A stretch of 64,000 nt of DNA. Origin: Gammaproteobacteria bacterium (GTDB taxonomy: Bacteria > Pseudomonadota > Gammaproteobacteria > Steroidobacterales > Steroidobacteraceae). Location: the NCBI GenBank assembly GCA_028293725.1, contig JAQGOE010000239.1, positions 1 to 64,000 of the forward strand, in the 5' to 3' direction. Below are positions 44,258 through 52,798 of the stretch, piece after piece. Under the pieces are notes generated by a model. That model was not told the DNA's origin and did no database searches. It was given only the letters and a program-made list of their open reading frames with translations. The position numbers and the translations under genes are program-made. The stretch's first letter is position 1; every line of letters starts with the position of its first letter.

Positions 44258-44578
44258 ATGAAACGCAAAAAAGCCGTTGAGCTCGAACCGCTCAGGCGCC
44301 GGATTGGAAGCCTCGACTCGAGCAGCATCGATCAGCTCTACGGGCTCGAGCCCGTCTACGAGCCCGGAACTGGGCCGTCCGGGCGGTTGCTGCCCGAGGA
44401 ATTCGTGCCGGTCCAATGTCCCTATTGCGGCGAAAGGCTGGAAACACGCGTCGACCTGACGGCCGACGAGCCCGCTTATATTGAAGACTGCCAGGTCTGT
44501 TGCCGCCCTATCGAATTCGGCATCGAGCGCGACGAGCAGGGCGCATTGCTGGCTGTAAGTGTGAGGCGCTTGGACTAA
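44258..44578 (+). CDS. CPXCG motif cysteine-rich protein
   Basis: The 106-residue protein has a charged N-terminal extension of about 50 residues. A compact zinc-ribbon-like domain follows: QCPYCGERLETRVDLTADEP and YIEDCQVCCRPIEFGIERDE. This is the CPXCG pattern found in many gammaproteobacterial small proteins of unknown function. The normal form is about 60 residues, so the N-terminal part is additional. It is followed after 6 bp by the DUF2868 gene. Confidence 0.82.
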   Translation: MKRKKAVELEPLRRRIGSLDSSSIDQLYGLEPVYEPGTGPSGRLLPEEFVPVQCPYCGERLETRVDLTADEPAYIEDCQVCCRPIEFGIERDEQGALLAVSVRRLD

Positions 44579-44584
44579 AGGACT

Positions 44585-45751
44585 GTGCAAGAACGCGCGC
44601 TGCGCCAGGTCCTGCTGATCCAGGCGATCGAAGAGACCGATCGCATAGGCGAAGCGTTGCCCCTGGCCGAGCGTACGGAAGCGACCCGAGCCGTGGCAGG
44701 CAACAACATGTCCGCCGTCGAAACGCAGCCTGAAGCGCAACTGTCGTCGGCGACTGAGTGGTTTCTGCTACGTCGTGCGGAATTGCTGCTGCGCTCGTTG
44801 CGAGAGCGATCCCCCGGGATCGACTACGTGCTCACGGTTGCCGGCGGCGCCACCTCCCTGGATCGAGGCATGCTCATACTCTCCTTTGCAGTGGGCGTGC
44901 TGCTGTCCTTTCTCGATGGCAACCGGGGCATCAACATCTTCGCGCTGCCTCTGGTGATGCTCATCGCTTGGAACCTGCTGGTGTACGTTTCGATGTTGAG
45001 ACGGTGGCGCAAGAAAAGCAGCGACGCTGCGCCCGCCACGGCGCCTGGTGTCGCGAGCTCCAGCGCAGGCGCTTCGAAGGCCACGTCCGATCCCTCGAAA
45101 GTCGTCTCCGTCGCGGATAGCGCCGGTTCCCGCCCGCCGCGCCTCTCTCTGTTCGCCGGCTTCTACTCCCGCTGGGCCCGCAGTCGCATCGACAAACTGT
45201 TGGGTCACTCAACACACTTCAATGCGCCGCTGGCCCCCGGCTTACGCCGGTTTGCCGGCGACTGGTGGGAAGTCGCGCGGCCACTGTTTGCCATGAAGGC
45301 GCGCCGGCTGCTCCATCTGTCCGCCGTGGTGGTGGCGTTGGGTTTGATAGTGGGCTACTACCTGCGGGGCTTTATCCTGCGCTCGGCCGCCGGCTGGGAG
45401 GGCGGTGACCTCATCGGTCCCGGAAGCGCGCGCACTTTGCTGACCGTGTTGTATGGCCCCGCATCGCTACTCTCCGGAATCCCGATCCCCGCAGCGGACG
45501 AGATCGAAAGACTGCGGTTGACAGCTGCGTCGGGCGGTGGCGGTGATGCCGCACCCTGGATTCACCTCATCGCGTGGACTGCGGGGCTATATATCGTGCT
45601 CCCCCGCGTGCTCGCCGCCTTGTCTACGTCATTCAGCCTATGGCGGCTATCGCGGCGCCTGGTATTGCCGCCGGGCGCTGTTGGATACGTTCGTACACTG
45701 TTTGCTGCTGAAAAAGTACAACCTGGAAATGGAGAACCGCATGACCTTTAA
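44585..45751 (+). CDS. DUF2868 membrane protein, possibly short at the C-terminus
   Basis: This 388-residue protein (GTG start) opens with LRQVLLIQAIEETDRIGEAL. A Ser/Ala-rich linker lies near 145-175. Membrane helices occur in pairs: ILSFAVGVLLSFLDGNRGIN with LPLVMLIAWNLLVYVSML, and LHLSAVVVALGLIVGYYLRG with LIAWTAGLYIVLPRVLAAL. DUF2868 proteins usually sit beside a DUF3482 GTPase, which is absent here. From memory the family continues about 80-100 residues past the last helix, while this one ends after YVRTLFAAEK and overlaps the next gene by 11 bp. A truncation is therefore likely. Confidence 0.75.
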   Translation: MQERALRQVLLIQAIEETDRIGEALPLAERTEATRAVAGNNMSAVETQPEAQLSSATEWFLLRRAELLLRSLRERSPGIDYVLTVAGGATSLDRGMLILSFAVGVLLSFLDGNRGINIFALPLVMLIAWNLLVYVSMLRRWRKKSSDAAPATAPGVASSSAGASKATSDPSKVVSVADSAGSRPPRLSLFAGFYSRWARSRIDKLLGHSTHFNAPLAPGLRRFAGDWWEVARPLFAMKARRLLHLSAVVVALGLIVGYYLRGFILRSAAGWEGGDLIGPGSARTLLTVLYGPASLLSGIPIPAADEIERLRLTAASGGGGDAAPWIHLIAWTAGLYIVLPRVLAALSTSFSLWRLSRRLVLPPGAVGYVRTLFAAEKVQPGNGEPHDL

Positions 45752-47528
45752 GATTGCCGGCGCGCGCTTGCTGTGCTTCGCGCTCGTCGCCACGGCTGTG
45801 GTGGCTTGTGGCCGCCAGTCCGCTCCCGTGACCCCTCCCGCGCCCCCGCCGGATCCACACGCGGCCGCGCAGGCGGCCTGGACGCAGTATGCCGCGCGTT
45901 TCATCGAGGATTATTTCAAGACGGATCCTTTCTTCGCGGTACAGAGCGGACGTCATGAGTTCGACGGTCAGATGACTGACCTGAGCGCGGACGGCATTGC
46001 GAAAAAGGTCGAATGGTTGAACAAGACGCGGGGCGAGGCCTCGGGTTTTGACCCCGCTGCCCTGACACCGGAGCAGAGCTTCGAGCGCGAATACGTGTTG
46101 CACGTCATCGACGGCGATCTGTTCTGGAGAGACCGGGCCCGCGCGCCGTTCACGAATCCCGCGTGGTACGTCAACCAGATGGATCCCGAGGTCTATCTGA
46201 GCCGCGACTATGCCCCGCTCGATAAGCGTCTGAAGGGGTATCTCGGGTACGCACACGGCATCCCACAGATTGCCACCGATATTCGCGCGAACCTGAAGAT
46301 GCCGATCCCGAAGCCCCTGCTCGAGCGCGGTATCGACGCGTTCAGTGGGTTCGCGCAGTTCTATCGCAAAGACGTGTCCAAGGTGTTCGCCTCGGTGCAG
46401 GACCCGGAGGCACAGAAGGAACTTGCCGCCGCCGATACCGCCGCGGCGCAAGCCATGGACGAACTCAAATCGTGGCTCGTGTCGCAACGGAAAACCGCGA
46501 CCGATGCGTTTGCCCTGGGCGAGCCGTTGTTTCATGAAATGCTGAAGGCCACCGAGCAGGTCGATATGCCGACGGCTGACCTCGCAGCAATCGGTCGCGC
46601 GGATCTGGAGCGCAATACTCAGGCACTCAAGGATGCGTGCGCGAAGCTCCTGCCGAAAGGTACGTTGCAGGCGTGCGTCGAGAAGATGAGCTCACACAAA
46701 CCGAAGGGCGGCGCTGTCGACGCCGCGCGTGCGCAACTCACCGACCTGAGGGCTTTCATTGTCGCGAAGCAGATCGTCACGATCCCGAGCGATGAGCAGG
46801 CCCTCGTGGCAGAAGCCCCGCCGTACAACCGTGGTAACTTCGCCTACATCAACATTCCGGGACCTTACGACAAAGGTGTGGCCTCGACCTATAACATCTC
46901 CCCTCCCGATCCGTCCTGGTCGGCGAAGGAACGTGCCCAGTACATTCCCGGCACCGCCAAACTGTTGTTTACGAGCGTGCACGAGGTCTGGCCGGGACAC
47001 TTTCAGCAATTCCTCCATGCAAACCGCAATCCTTCGAAAATCGCGGGGCTCTGGGTCGGCTATGCCTACGCGGAAGGCTGGGCTCACTACTGCGAGGAGA
47101 TGATGTGGGATGAGGGTCTGGGCAACGGTGATGCCGAGACGCACGTGGGTCAGCTTACCGATGCTCTGCTGCGCGATGCGCGGTTCCTATCGGCCATCGG
47201 GCTGCACACGCAGGGAATGACGTTGGCCGAATCGGAAAAGCTGTTTCGTGAGAGTGCCTTCGCCGACCCCGGTAATTCGCGGCAGCAAGCCGCGCGCGGC
47301 ACTTACGATCCGGCGTACCTCAACTACACACTCGGCAAACTCATGATCCGCAAATTGCGCGCCGACTGGGTCGCCAAACAGGCGGGGGGCGCGACAGCGA
47401 GCTCCTCCGCGCCGGCAGATCAGATGAAATACTGGCAGGCGTTTCACGACAAGTTCCTGTCATACGGTGGCCCGCCGATTCCACTCGTACGCAAGTACAT
47501 GTTGGGCGAGGGCGGCTCGCTGTTCTGA
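45741..47528 (+). CDS. DUF885 family lipoprotein, putative zinc metallopeptidase
   Basis: This 595-residue protein has a signal peptide with lipobox VVAC near residue 20. The DUF885 domain follows, with metallopeptidase-like ligands: HEVWPGHFQQFLHA (HExxxGH) and EGWAHYCEEMMWDEG. ATG 45741, with GGAG six bases upstream, is chosen over the open frame starting at 45537. It overlaps the end of the DUF2868 gene. It should act in the periplasm on peptides, though no member has a well-defined substrate that I can name. It ends at a strong hairpin. Confidence 0.85.
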   Translation: MTFKIAGARLLCFALVATAVVACGRQSAPVTPPAPPPDPHAAAQAAWTQYAARFIEDYFKTDPFFAVQSGRHEFDGQMTDLSADGIAKKVEWLNKTRGEASGFDPAALTPEQSFEREYVLHVIDGDLFWRDRARAPFTNPAWYVNQMDPEVYLSRDYAPLDKRLKGYLGYAHGIPQIATDIRANLKMPIPKPLLERGIDAFSGFAQFYRKDVSKVFASVQDPEAQKELAAADTAAAQAMDELKSWLVSQRKTATDAFALGEPLFHEMLKATEQVDMPTADLAAIGRADLERNTQALKDACAKLLPKGTLQACVEKMSSHKPKGGAVDAARAQLTDLRAFIVAKQIVTIPSDEQALVAEAPPYNRGNFAYINIPGPYDKGVASTYNISPPDPSWSAKERAQYIPGTAKLLFTSVHEVWPGHFQQFLHANRNPSKIAGLWVGYAYAEGWAHYCEEMMWDEGLGNGDAETHVGQLTDALLRDARFLSAIGLHTQGMTLAESEKLFRESAFADPGNSRQQAARGTYDPAYLNYTLGKLMIRKLRADWVAKQAGGATASSSAPADQMKYWQAFHDKFLSYGGPPIPLVRKYMLGEGGSLF

Positions 47529-47545
47529 CGTCGCCACGTCCGATC

Positions 47546-47572
47546 GAGCCCGCCGCCCAGGCCGGCGGGCTC
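47546..47572. terminator. Bidirectional hairpin terminator
   Basis: A 10-bp perfect stem (GAGCCCGCCG / CGGCGGGCTC) with a 7-base loop lies between two convergent gene ends, 17 bp after the DUF885 stop and 9 bp before the creD stop. Confidence 0.7.
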
Positions 47573-47580
47573 TTCGGACG

Positions 47581-48921
47581 CTACTGAATCTCTTCCTTCC
47601 GCCCCAGGCTGGACCAGTCCACCTCACGGGTCAGCACCATCACCACAGCCAACAGCCCGAACAGTAATGCCGAGCCCATGAGCAACGCATAATCATCCGC
47701 ACTCAACAGCACATAGAGCATCCCGTAGAGCGCGGCAAGCGAGCCTGCGAATACGATTCCGCGCCGCGCACTGCGCAGAATACCGCTCACATAGAATCCG
47801 ATGAGCGTCACGCAAGCCCCCGAGGACAACACGTACGCGGTCGCGAATCCCAGATGTTCCGCTAGCGACAGCAGCAGAAGATAGAAAATCGCCAGTGCGG
47901 CCCCGACCAGGCTGTACTGGATCGGGTGTACCGCGAGTTTCTTCAGCACCTCGAAAAGAAAGAAGCCGGCAAAGGTGAGCGAGATGAAAAGGAAGGCATA
48001 TTTGATGGCCCGATCCGTCTTCAAGTACTGATCCACCGGGTCGATGAAGCTGACTCCGAGCACGCGGCTGTTGAATTCGGTGCAGGCTCCGTTTTCGGTG
48101 CACCGGTGCAGTGCCTCCTCGAGGTTGGTCGAGAAAAACGAAGTCGACCACTGCGCATCGAATCCCGTCGCGTTGATTGTGTGCCTCACCGGCAAATAGT
48201 GGCCATTGAAGCTCGGGTTCGGCCAATTGGAATTCAGTGAGATCTGGCTATCGCGCCCGATCGGCACGACGTCCAATTCGCTGGTGCCCTGAATGCCCAG
48301 ATCGATCGCAAACTCCAGGTGCGAAGGTTGGTCGCCATCGGCAGGCGGAATCGCTACGTGCAACCCCGAGCCAATCAGAGCAGAGGTACTTCCAGCGAGA
48401 AATTTGAGCGGAGTCCCGTTCAGTAGCACCTTGGAGGCGTTCTCGATACCCCGGATGTCGGAGATTCCCAGCGCGATCGACGGTTGCTCAAAATGGTACG
48501 AAGTAAAGTCGGCCACACCGTAATGCGGTTGAATCTGGAAGTTCGCCTGAATCCGCAGACTCGCATGATAAAGGCGCGCCTCGTAGATTCCGCGCCGACG
48601 CAACTCGGTTGGCACAGCACCGTCGACTCGGAAAACTTCGGGCAGAATTAACATCTGCCCACGGATCTCGCGCTCTTCGGCATGCCGATTGCCCGATCCC
48701 GCGTCCTCTTTCCATATCTTTACCGTCTTCTCATACGGAACGACGAGAATCGGGCCTGCCAGACGTTGAGCGCTACTCGAGCTTTCGGCGATCTCCTGCA
48801 CGACCGCATCGCGACGCGTCTGGCGCTCTCTCACGATCGACCCGATCCAGATCAGCCCCGCCAGCAACACAATACTGAGCAGGCCAATGGCGCCCAATTT
48901 CAATCCAAGGCTATTTTTCAC
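47581..48921 (-). CDS. creD: CreD family inner membrane protein
   Basis: The 446-residue protein has an N-terminal membrane helix (LKLGAIGLLSIVLLAGLIWI), a large periplasmic domain of about 270 residues (including GPILVVPYEK and DFTSYHFEQPSIALGISDIR) and five or six C-terminal helices. This is the CreD/CET architecture. In E. coli creD is induced by the CreBC two-component system and affects envelope stability and colicin tolerance. No creBC is nearby. GTG 48921 follows GAGAGGACGTC; the frame open to 49047 adds non-family residues. Confidence 0.87.
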   Translation of the reverse strand: MKNSLGLKLGAIGLLSIVLLAGLIWIGSIVRERQTRRDAVVQEIAESSSSAQRLAGPILVVPYEKTVKIWKEDAGSGNRHAEEREIRGQMLILPEVFRVDGAVPTELRRRGIYEARLYHASLRIQANFQIQPHYGVADFTSYHFEQPSIALGISDIRGIENASKVLLNGTPLKFLAGSTSALIGSGLHVAIPPADGDQPSHLEFAIDLGIQGTSELDVVPIGRDSQISLNSNWPNPSFNGHYLPVRHTINATGFDAQWSTSFFSTNLEEALHRCTENGACTEFNSRVLGVSFIDPVDQYLKTDRAIKYAFLFISLTFAGFFLFEVLKKLAVHPIQYSLVGAALAIFYLLLLSLAEHLGFATAYVLSSGACVTLIGFYVSGILRSARRGIVFAGSLAALYGMLYVLLSADDYALLMGSALLFGLLAVVMVLTREVDWSSLGRKEEIQ

Positions 48922-49097
48922 GACGTCCTCTCGCTTAGTTTTTGAATGCGGGAGTGTTGCCGCCGGATATGGCGCGGCCGTGGGCGAAAAGTGGCAGGGT
49001 GGTGGCGAAACGTTTGGGCGTCCCCCCGATGAGGGCGGCCCGGCCATCCATCTGGTCTGGATGACTTAATGCGGTCCGCTCCGTTAAACTCGCCCGC

Positions 49098-49214
49098 ATG
49101 GAGTCGAAGTTGGCAAAAGGCGCCGAGAAATCGCTCGTAGAGGCAACGCGGAAGCTGTGCCCGGAAGAGCGTTTGAATGCCTTTCTCGAGCATTGCTCTA
49201 GCGATGGCCGTTAA
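49098..49214 (+). CDS. Short ORF upstream of the DUF4287 fusion gene
   Basis: This 38-codon frame (MESKLAKGAEKSLVEATRKL then CPEERLNAFLEHCS) reads like the N-terminal helix of a larger conserved family. It overlaps the next start by 11 bp (TAA at 49212, ATG at 49204). It may be a truncated gene or a leader that couples translation. Confidence 0.4.
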   Translation: MESKLAKGAEKSLVEATRKLCPEERLNAFLEHCSSDGR

Positions 49215-50076
49215 AAAGACACACACCCCCTCAACATCCGACGCCGCCGTCAAAGCCAAAACCGGCCGCGACTGGGCCGCCTGGTTCGAGCTACTCGACC
49301 GGGCCGCTGCGCACAAGCTCAAACACAAACAGATCACCGAGCTGCTAACCGGCAAACACGCCGTTCCGAACTGGTGGAGCCAGATGGTCACCGTGGAGTA
49401 CGAGCGCGCGCGCGGATTGCGCGCACGCCACGAGAAAGCTGACGGTTTCTCCGTCTCAGTCTCGAAGACGGTCGCGACTACCCTCGGCGATCTCTACGAA
49501 ACAACCGCCAACGCTACCAAGCGCAAGAAGTGGTTCCCCAAGGGTGTGTTCGAATCGTCTTCCCAGACGAAGGACAAGTACCTGCGCGGCGCCTGGAATA
49601 AAACTGCGCGGCTCGAAATAGGCTTCTACGCGAAGGGCCCCGGCAAGGCGCAGATTGCCCTGCAGGTCAACAAGCTCCCGGATCAGTCCAGTGTGGACGC
49701 CGCGCGCGCCACGTGGCAGGCCGCCCTCGCAAAGTTGCAAGCCCTGTTCGAGAAACCGTCAACGAGCGGCTTTGACTCGGTCGTGAAAGCGTTTGCGAGG
49801 GACCCCACGGTCACACCACCGGGCACGGGTAAGGGCTTTGGCTCCGGTGCCCTCAAGGTCGGGAAAAAGATCTTCGCGATGGTCTCGTCTCGCGCCGAAT
49901 TCGTCGTGAAGTTGCCACCGGCTCGCGCCGCCGAGTTAGTCACCTCGGGGCGTGGCGCCTACTTCGACGCCGGTCGCGGAAAACCCATGAAGGAATGGGT
50001 CGTCGTGACCGGCGGCGAACGTCTGTGGATTCCCCTCGCCAAAGAGGCACGCGACTCTGCGGCGGGGTCGCGTTAG
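49204..50076 (+). CDS. DUF4287 - SRPBCC - TfoX/YjbR-like fusion protein
   Basis: The 290-residue protein joins three small modules. At about 12-65 is a DUF4287-like helical unit (TGRDWAAWFELLDRAAAHKL to NWWSQMVTVEYERARGLR). At about 75-175 is an SRPBCC/AHSA1-like domain (VSKTVATTLGDLYETTANAT, TARLEIGFYAKGPGKAQIAL). At about 190-280 is a TfoX-N/MmcQ-like domain (KVGKKIFAMVSSRAEFVVKL, GRGKPMKEWVVVTGGERLWI). All are families of uncertain biochemical role. ATG 49204 is preferred to 49177, which adds nine unrelated residues. Confidence 0.75.
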   Translation: MAVKKTHTPSTSDAAVKAKTGRDWAAWFELLDRAAAHKLKHKQITELLTGKHAVPNWWSQMVTVEYERARGLRARHEKADGFSVSVSKTVATTLGDLYETTANATKRKKWFPKGVFESSSQTKDKYLRGAWNKTARLEIGFYAKGPGKAQIALQVNKLPDQSSVDAARATWQAALAKLQALFEKPSTSGFDSVVKAFARDPTVTPPGTGKGFGSGALKVGKKIFAMVSSRAEFVVKLPPARAAELVTSGRGAYFDAGRGKPMKEWVVVTGGERLWIPLAKEARDSAAGSR

Positions 50077-50116
50077 TTACACGCGCCCGAGCCGCCGGTC
50101 GCCGCGCCTCCGCTAG

Positions 50117-50854
50117 CTAAGTGCCGCTGATTTCCTTCACTCCCGGCCCCTCATCCGGCCCGCGTGTCAGGCGATAGGCGAGCGCGCCCACAGCACCGCC
50201 GATCAACGGCGCCACCCAGAATATCCACAACTGCGCCAACGCCCATCCGTGCACGAACACCGCCGGCCCGGTGCTGCGTGCCGGATTCACGGACGTGTTG
50301 GTTACGGGGATGCTGATGAGGTGGATCAAGGTAAGCGTGAATCCGATCGCCAGCGGGGCGAAGTTCCCCGGCGTGCGTTTGTCCGTCGCGCCCATGATCA
50401 CGAACAGAAATACGGCGGTCATGACAATCTCACAGACGAATCCCGCCGCGAGCGAGTAGTGGCCTGGCGAGTGTTCCGCGACCCCGTTGGCGGCAAGTCC
50501 CGCCGCGATGGGATCGCTGCCGTTGCCGCTCGCGATGAATACCAGAAGGCCCGCGGCAACGATGCCGCCGAGTACTTGCGCCACCCAGTACGGGAGAATC
50601 TCGCCGCCCGGATGTCTTCCGCCGACGTAGAGACCGAACGTCACGGCGGGATTCAGATGGCACCCCGAAATGTGCCCGATGGCGTATGCCATGGTCACCA
50701 CGGTCAAGCCGAACGCCAGCGCCACTCCCAGCAGCCCAATCCCAACCGCCGGAAAGGCGGCGGACAGCACCGCGCTGCCACAGCCACCCAGTACCAGCCA
50801 GAAAGTCCCGATAAATTCCGCCAGCAGTCGCTTCGGCAATGGCAGCAATGGCAT
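50117..50854 (-). CDS. aqpZ: Aquaporin Z
   Basis: The 245-residue channel has six membrane helices and the two NPA motifs, [17 protein letters not shown] and [15 protein letters not shown]. The selectivity-filter Arg follows the second NPA (NPARS), and [18 protein letters not shown] is typical of water-selective AqpZ. It should carry water across the inner membrane. GAGGG lies upstream of ATG 50854. It stands alone between the fusion gene and the long palindromic repeat. Confidence 0.93.
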   Translation of the reverse strand: MPLLPLPKRLLAEFIGTFWLVLGGCGSAVLSAAFPAVGIGLLGVALAFGLTVVTMAYAIGHISGCHLNPAVTFGLYVGGRHPGGEILPYWVAQVLGGIVAAGLLVFIASGNGSDPIAAGLAANGVAEHSPGHYSLAAGFVCEIVMTAVFLFVIMGATDKRTPGNFAPLAIGFTLTLIHLISIPVTNTSVNPARSTGPAVFVHGWALAQLWIFWVAPLIGGAVGALAYRLTRGPDEGPGVKEISGT

Positions 50855-50898
50855 GTTCGTACCCTCATCCCTTGTGGCGTTGTTCTTTTCCGCGGCCT

Positions 50899-51062
50899 AG
50901 GAGCCTGTCTGAGTAATGCTCGCCTACTGCGGCCGCCCCAGATCGGCATCTTTCTGCGATCGCTTCCCTTACATAGTCCACGCTATGCGCGGGAAACGAT
51001 CGCAGAAAGCTGCTCGATCTGGGTCGCCCTCGCTACGGCGATCATTACTCAGACAGGCTCCT
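50899..51062. repeat. 164-bp imperfect palindrome with inverted AGGAGCCTGTCTGAGTAAT ends
   Basis: The first 19 bases are the exact complement of the last 19. The arms continue as an imperfect stem (GATCG, TTTCTGCGATCG and others) around a 34-base centre, so the element can fold into one long hairpin. It has no open frame. The same right end occurs at 60897-60912. The form is that of a MITE or a large intergenic palindromic repeat. Confidence 0.8.
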
Positions 51063-51222
51063 GGGCGACCGCGCCCGGATCGTATTCCTTAATGGCGCAT
51101 TCAGGCAATGCGGCAAAAATCCCGGCCGGATGAGGCCCTACCAAAGTTCCTCGGGGTAACTGGAGTAAGGCGCACGCCGAAGCGGCAACGCCGCGGCGGA
51201 GCATTGCGCCGCAGTCGCACTC

Positions 51223-51705
51223 TCAGTCGTTGTCGCGGCCGATGATCCGCGCCTTCAACCCCTGCAACGAACCGCGCCACCAATCTGCCGCCCGCTGCAG
51301 CGTCGCGCCCTCCGGAAACCCATGCCGGGCAGCATGCCGCTGCGGGATCGTGTCCCACGCACGGTGTTCGATCGACACCCGCGTTTCCTCCTCCACGGCC
51401 TCGAAGCACACCTCGACTTCGGTGCTCTGCTCCGCGGAGAAATTAGCCTGACGCCAGGCGAACACCAGCCGCTTGCCCGGCTCCCACACCGACACCCGCC
51501 CGATCTCAAACGTCGAGCCGTCTTCAAACGTCGTGAACAGCCGACCCCCAGGGCCTGGCTCGAAGGCGAGCCTGCCATCGCCCTGCGAGCTCACCTGGAA
51601 GAGTCCGCTCGGTTGCCACCATGTCCCGATTTCCTGAGTGAACACCTCGAACGTCCGCATCGGATCGGCGGGCACGCGCAGCGCCAGGAACACCTTCGAG
51701 CTCAT
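51223..51705 (-). CDS. SRPBCC/AHSA1 family protein
   Basis: The 160-residue START-like domain protein includes SSKVFLALRVPADPMRTFEV, WWQPSGLFQVSSQGDGRLAF and RLVFAWRQANFSAEQSTEVE. It ends with WWRGSLQGLKARIIGRDND. ATG 51705 overlaps the ArsR stop by 4 bp, so it is the last gene of a three-gene operon. This pairing of an ArsR repressor with AHSA1 proteins is frequent. The ligand is unknown. Confidence 0.85.
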   Translation of the reverse strand: MSSKVFLALRVPADPMRTFEVFTQEIGTWWQPSGLFQVSSQGDGRLAFEPGPGGRLFTTFEDGSTFEIGRVSVWEPGKRLVFAWRQANFSAEQSTEVEVCFEAVEEETRVSIEHRAWDTIPQRHAARHGFPEGATLQRAADWWRGSLQGLKARIIGRDND

Positions 51706-52040
51706 TTCCGGGGTTTCTGCAGATGAGCCTTGAGGGCGAGCAGCTGGCGGCTCCACAGCGCCTCGGTTTCCTCCAACCACACTTTCAGGTCAGCCATGGG
51801 CCCAGGCCTCAGGCGATAGATGCGCACACGTGAGTCGAACTCGTCCCGATCCTCCTCGACGAGCCCGTTCTCACGCAACGTCTTCAAATGACGGCTCATC
51901 AGCGGAAATGCGATCTGCATAACCTCCGCCAGCTCACCGGCCCGGTGCGGTCGCTCCCGCAGGAGATCCACGGCGCGCCGGCGATATGGATCCGCCAGCG
52001 CGGCGAGGGTGCGGTCGATGTTTTCCGCGGGAGCGCTCAC
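51702..52040 (-). CDS. ArsR family winged-helix repressor
   Basis: This 112-residue regulator has RTLAALADPYRRRAVDLLRE then the recognition helix region GELAEVMQIAFPLMSRHLKT and the wing RVRIYRLRPGPMADLKVWLE. There is no CxC metal motif, so it belongs to the non-metal ArsR group usually linked to SRPBCC genes. GTG 52040 overlaps the VOC stop (GTGA); the open frame to 52223 is not family sequence. It probably represses its own operon through the inverted repeat at 52531-52551. Confidence 0.88.
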   Translation of the reverse strand: MSAPAENIDRTLAALADPYRRRAVDLLRERPHRAGELAEVMQIAFPLMSRHLKTLRENGLVEEDRDEFDSRVRIYRLRPGPMADLKVWLEETEALWSRQLLALKAHLQKPRK

Positions 52041-52501
52041 GTCAACGGCTTGAACTTGAATCCGGTTGCCTGTTCCATCTCCGCGAACGTGACCGTCTTG
52101 ACCGTCTGAGAGAAAGTCCAGTGATGGCCCTCCGGATCCATCGCGCTGTAGGTCCGGTCGCCGTAGAACTGATCCGCAGGTTCCATCGCGACTTTCGCTC
52201 CTGCCGCGCGCGCGTGGGCGCAATGCTCATCGATCCCTTTCTCCAGCCGCACGTGCACGCGTTGAGTGTTGGAGCCGCCCACCGAGTCCGGGCTCTTCGC
52301 CCACGAGGTGAACTCGTTACTGATCATGATGACCCCGTCGCCGTGGGTCATCTCGGCGTGCACGATGTTGTCCTTGGCATCGGTGAGCACTTCGCTGGGC
52401 TCGAAGCCGAATGCCTTCTGCAGCCACTTCATTGCGGTACGGTTGTCTTTGTAAATGACGGAGGAGATGAACGCGGGTCGTCGCGGTGCCGGGGTGGTCA
52501 T
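52037..52501 (-). CDS. VOC family protein (PhnB-like)
   Basis: First gene of the VOC-ArsR-SRPBCC operon. The 154-residue protein from ATG 52501 (GGAGG just upstream) has FISSVIYKDNRTAMKWLQKA, GVIMISNEF and the PhnB-like QFYGDRTYSAMDPEGHHWTF. It is related to the VOC protein at 55798-56298. Members are often annotated as glyoxalase-like or bleomycin-resistance-like proteins with unknown substrate. Confidence 0.87.
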   Translation of the reverse strand: MTTPAPRRPAFISSVIYKDNRTAMKWLQKAFGFEPSEVLTDAKDNIVHAEMTHGDGVIMISNEFTSWAKSPDSVGGSNTQRVHVRLEKGIDEHCAHARAAGAKVAMEPADQFYGDRTYSAMDPEGHHWTFSQTVKTVTFAEMEQATGFKFKPLT

Positions 52502-52530
52502 GGGAACCTCCTGTGTAGTTTTCAATATAG

Positions 52531-52551
52531 TTAATATTTAACAAATATTAA
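52531..52551. promoter_or_regulatory. Perfect inverted repeat, probable ArsR operator
   Basis: TTAATATTT-AAC-AAATATTAA, with an outer ATAGT/ACTAT pair. It lies 30 bp before the VOC start codon in a short AT-rich patch. Position, symmetry and spacing suit autoregulation by the ArsR encoded in the operon. Confidence 0.65.
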
Positions 52552-52798
52552 AACTATTAGTCAAGCTCGGCGCTCATATTGCCGGGGTCGAGGGTTCGAG
52601 TTCCCTGAAGGCGATCGCGCATGACGCACTCGGGGACTAAGGCTTCTCTCCCGTGAGATACATCGCTGCGCCCGCCGGCGACGCGCTTGCGCTTCTAGAC
52701 GATTCCTTCAAGATCAAGCGGTAGGCACGAGAGGGCTCGCGGGGCGTCGAAAATCACCGCATCGCAGCAGCATGAATGGGAAAGGCAGGAGGTTGCTC

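Noticed and set aside
52585..52615. tRNA T-arm-like sequence GGGTTCGAGTTCCCT
   Set aside because: The loop is one base too long, and no acceptor, D or anticodon stems could be found around it. At most it is a tRNA fragment at the island edge.
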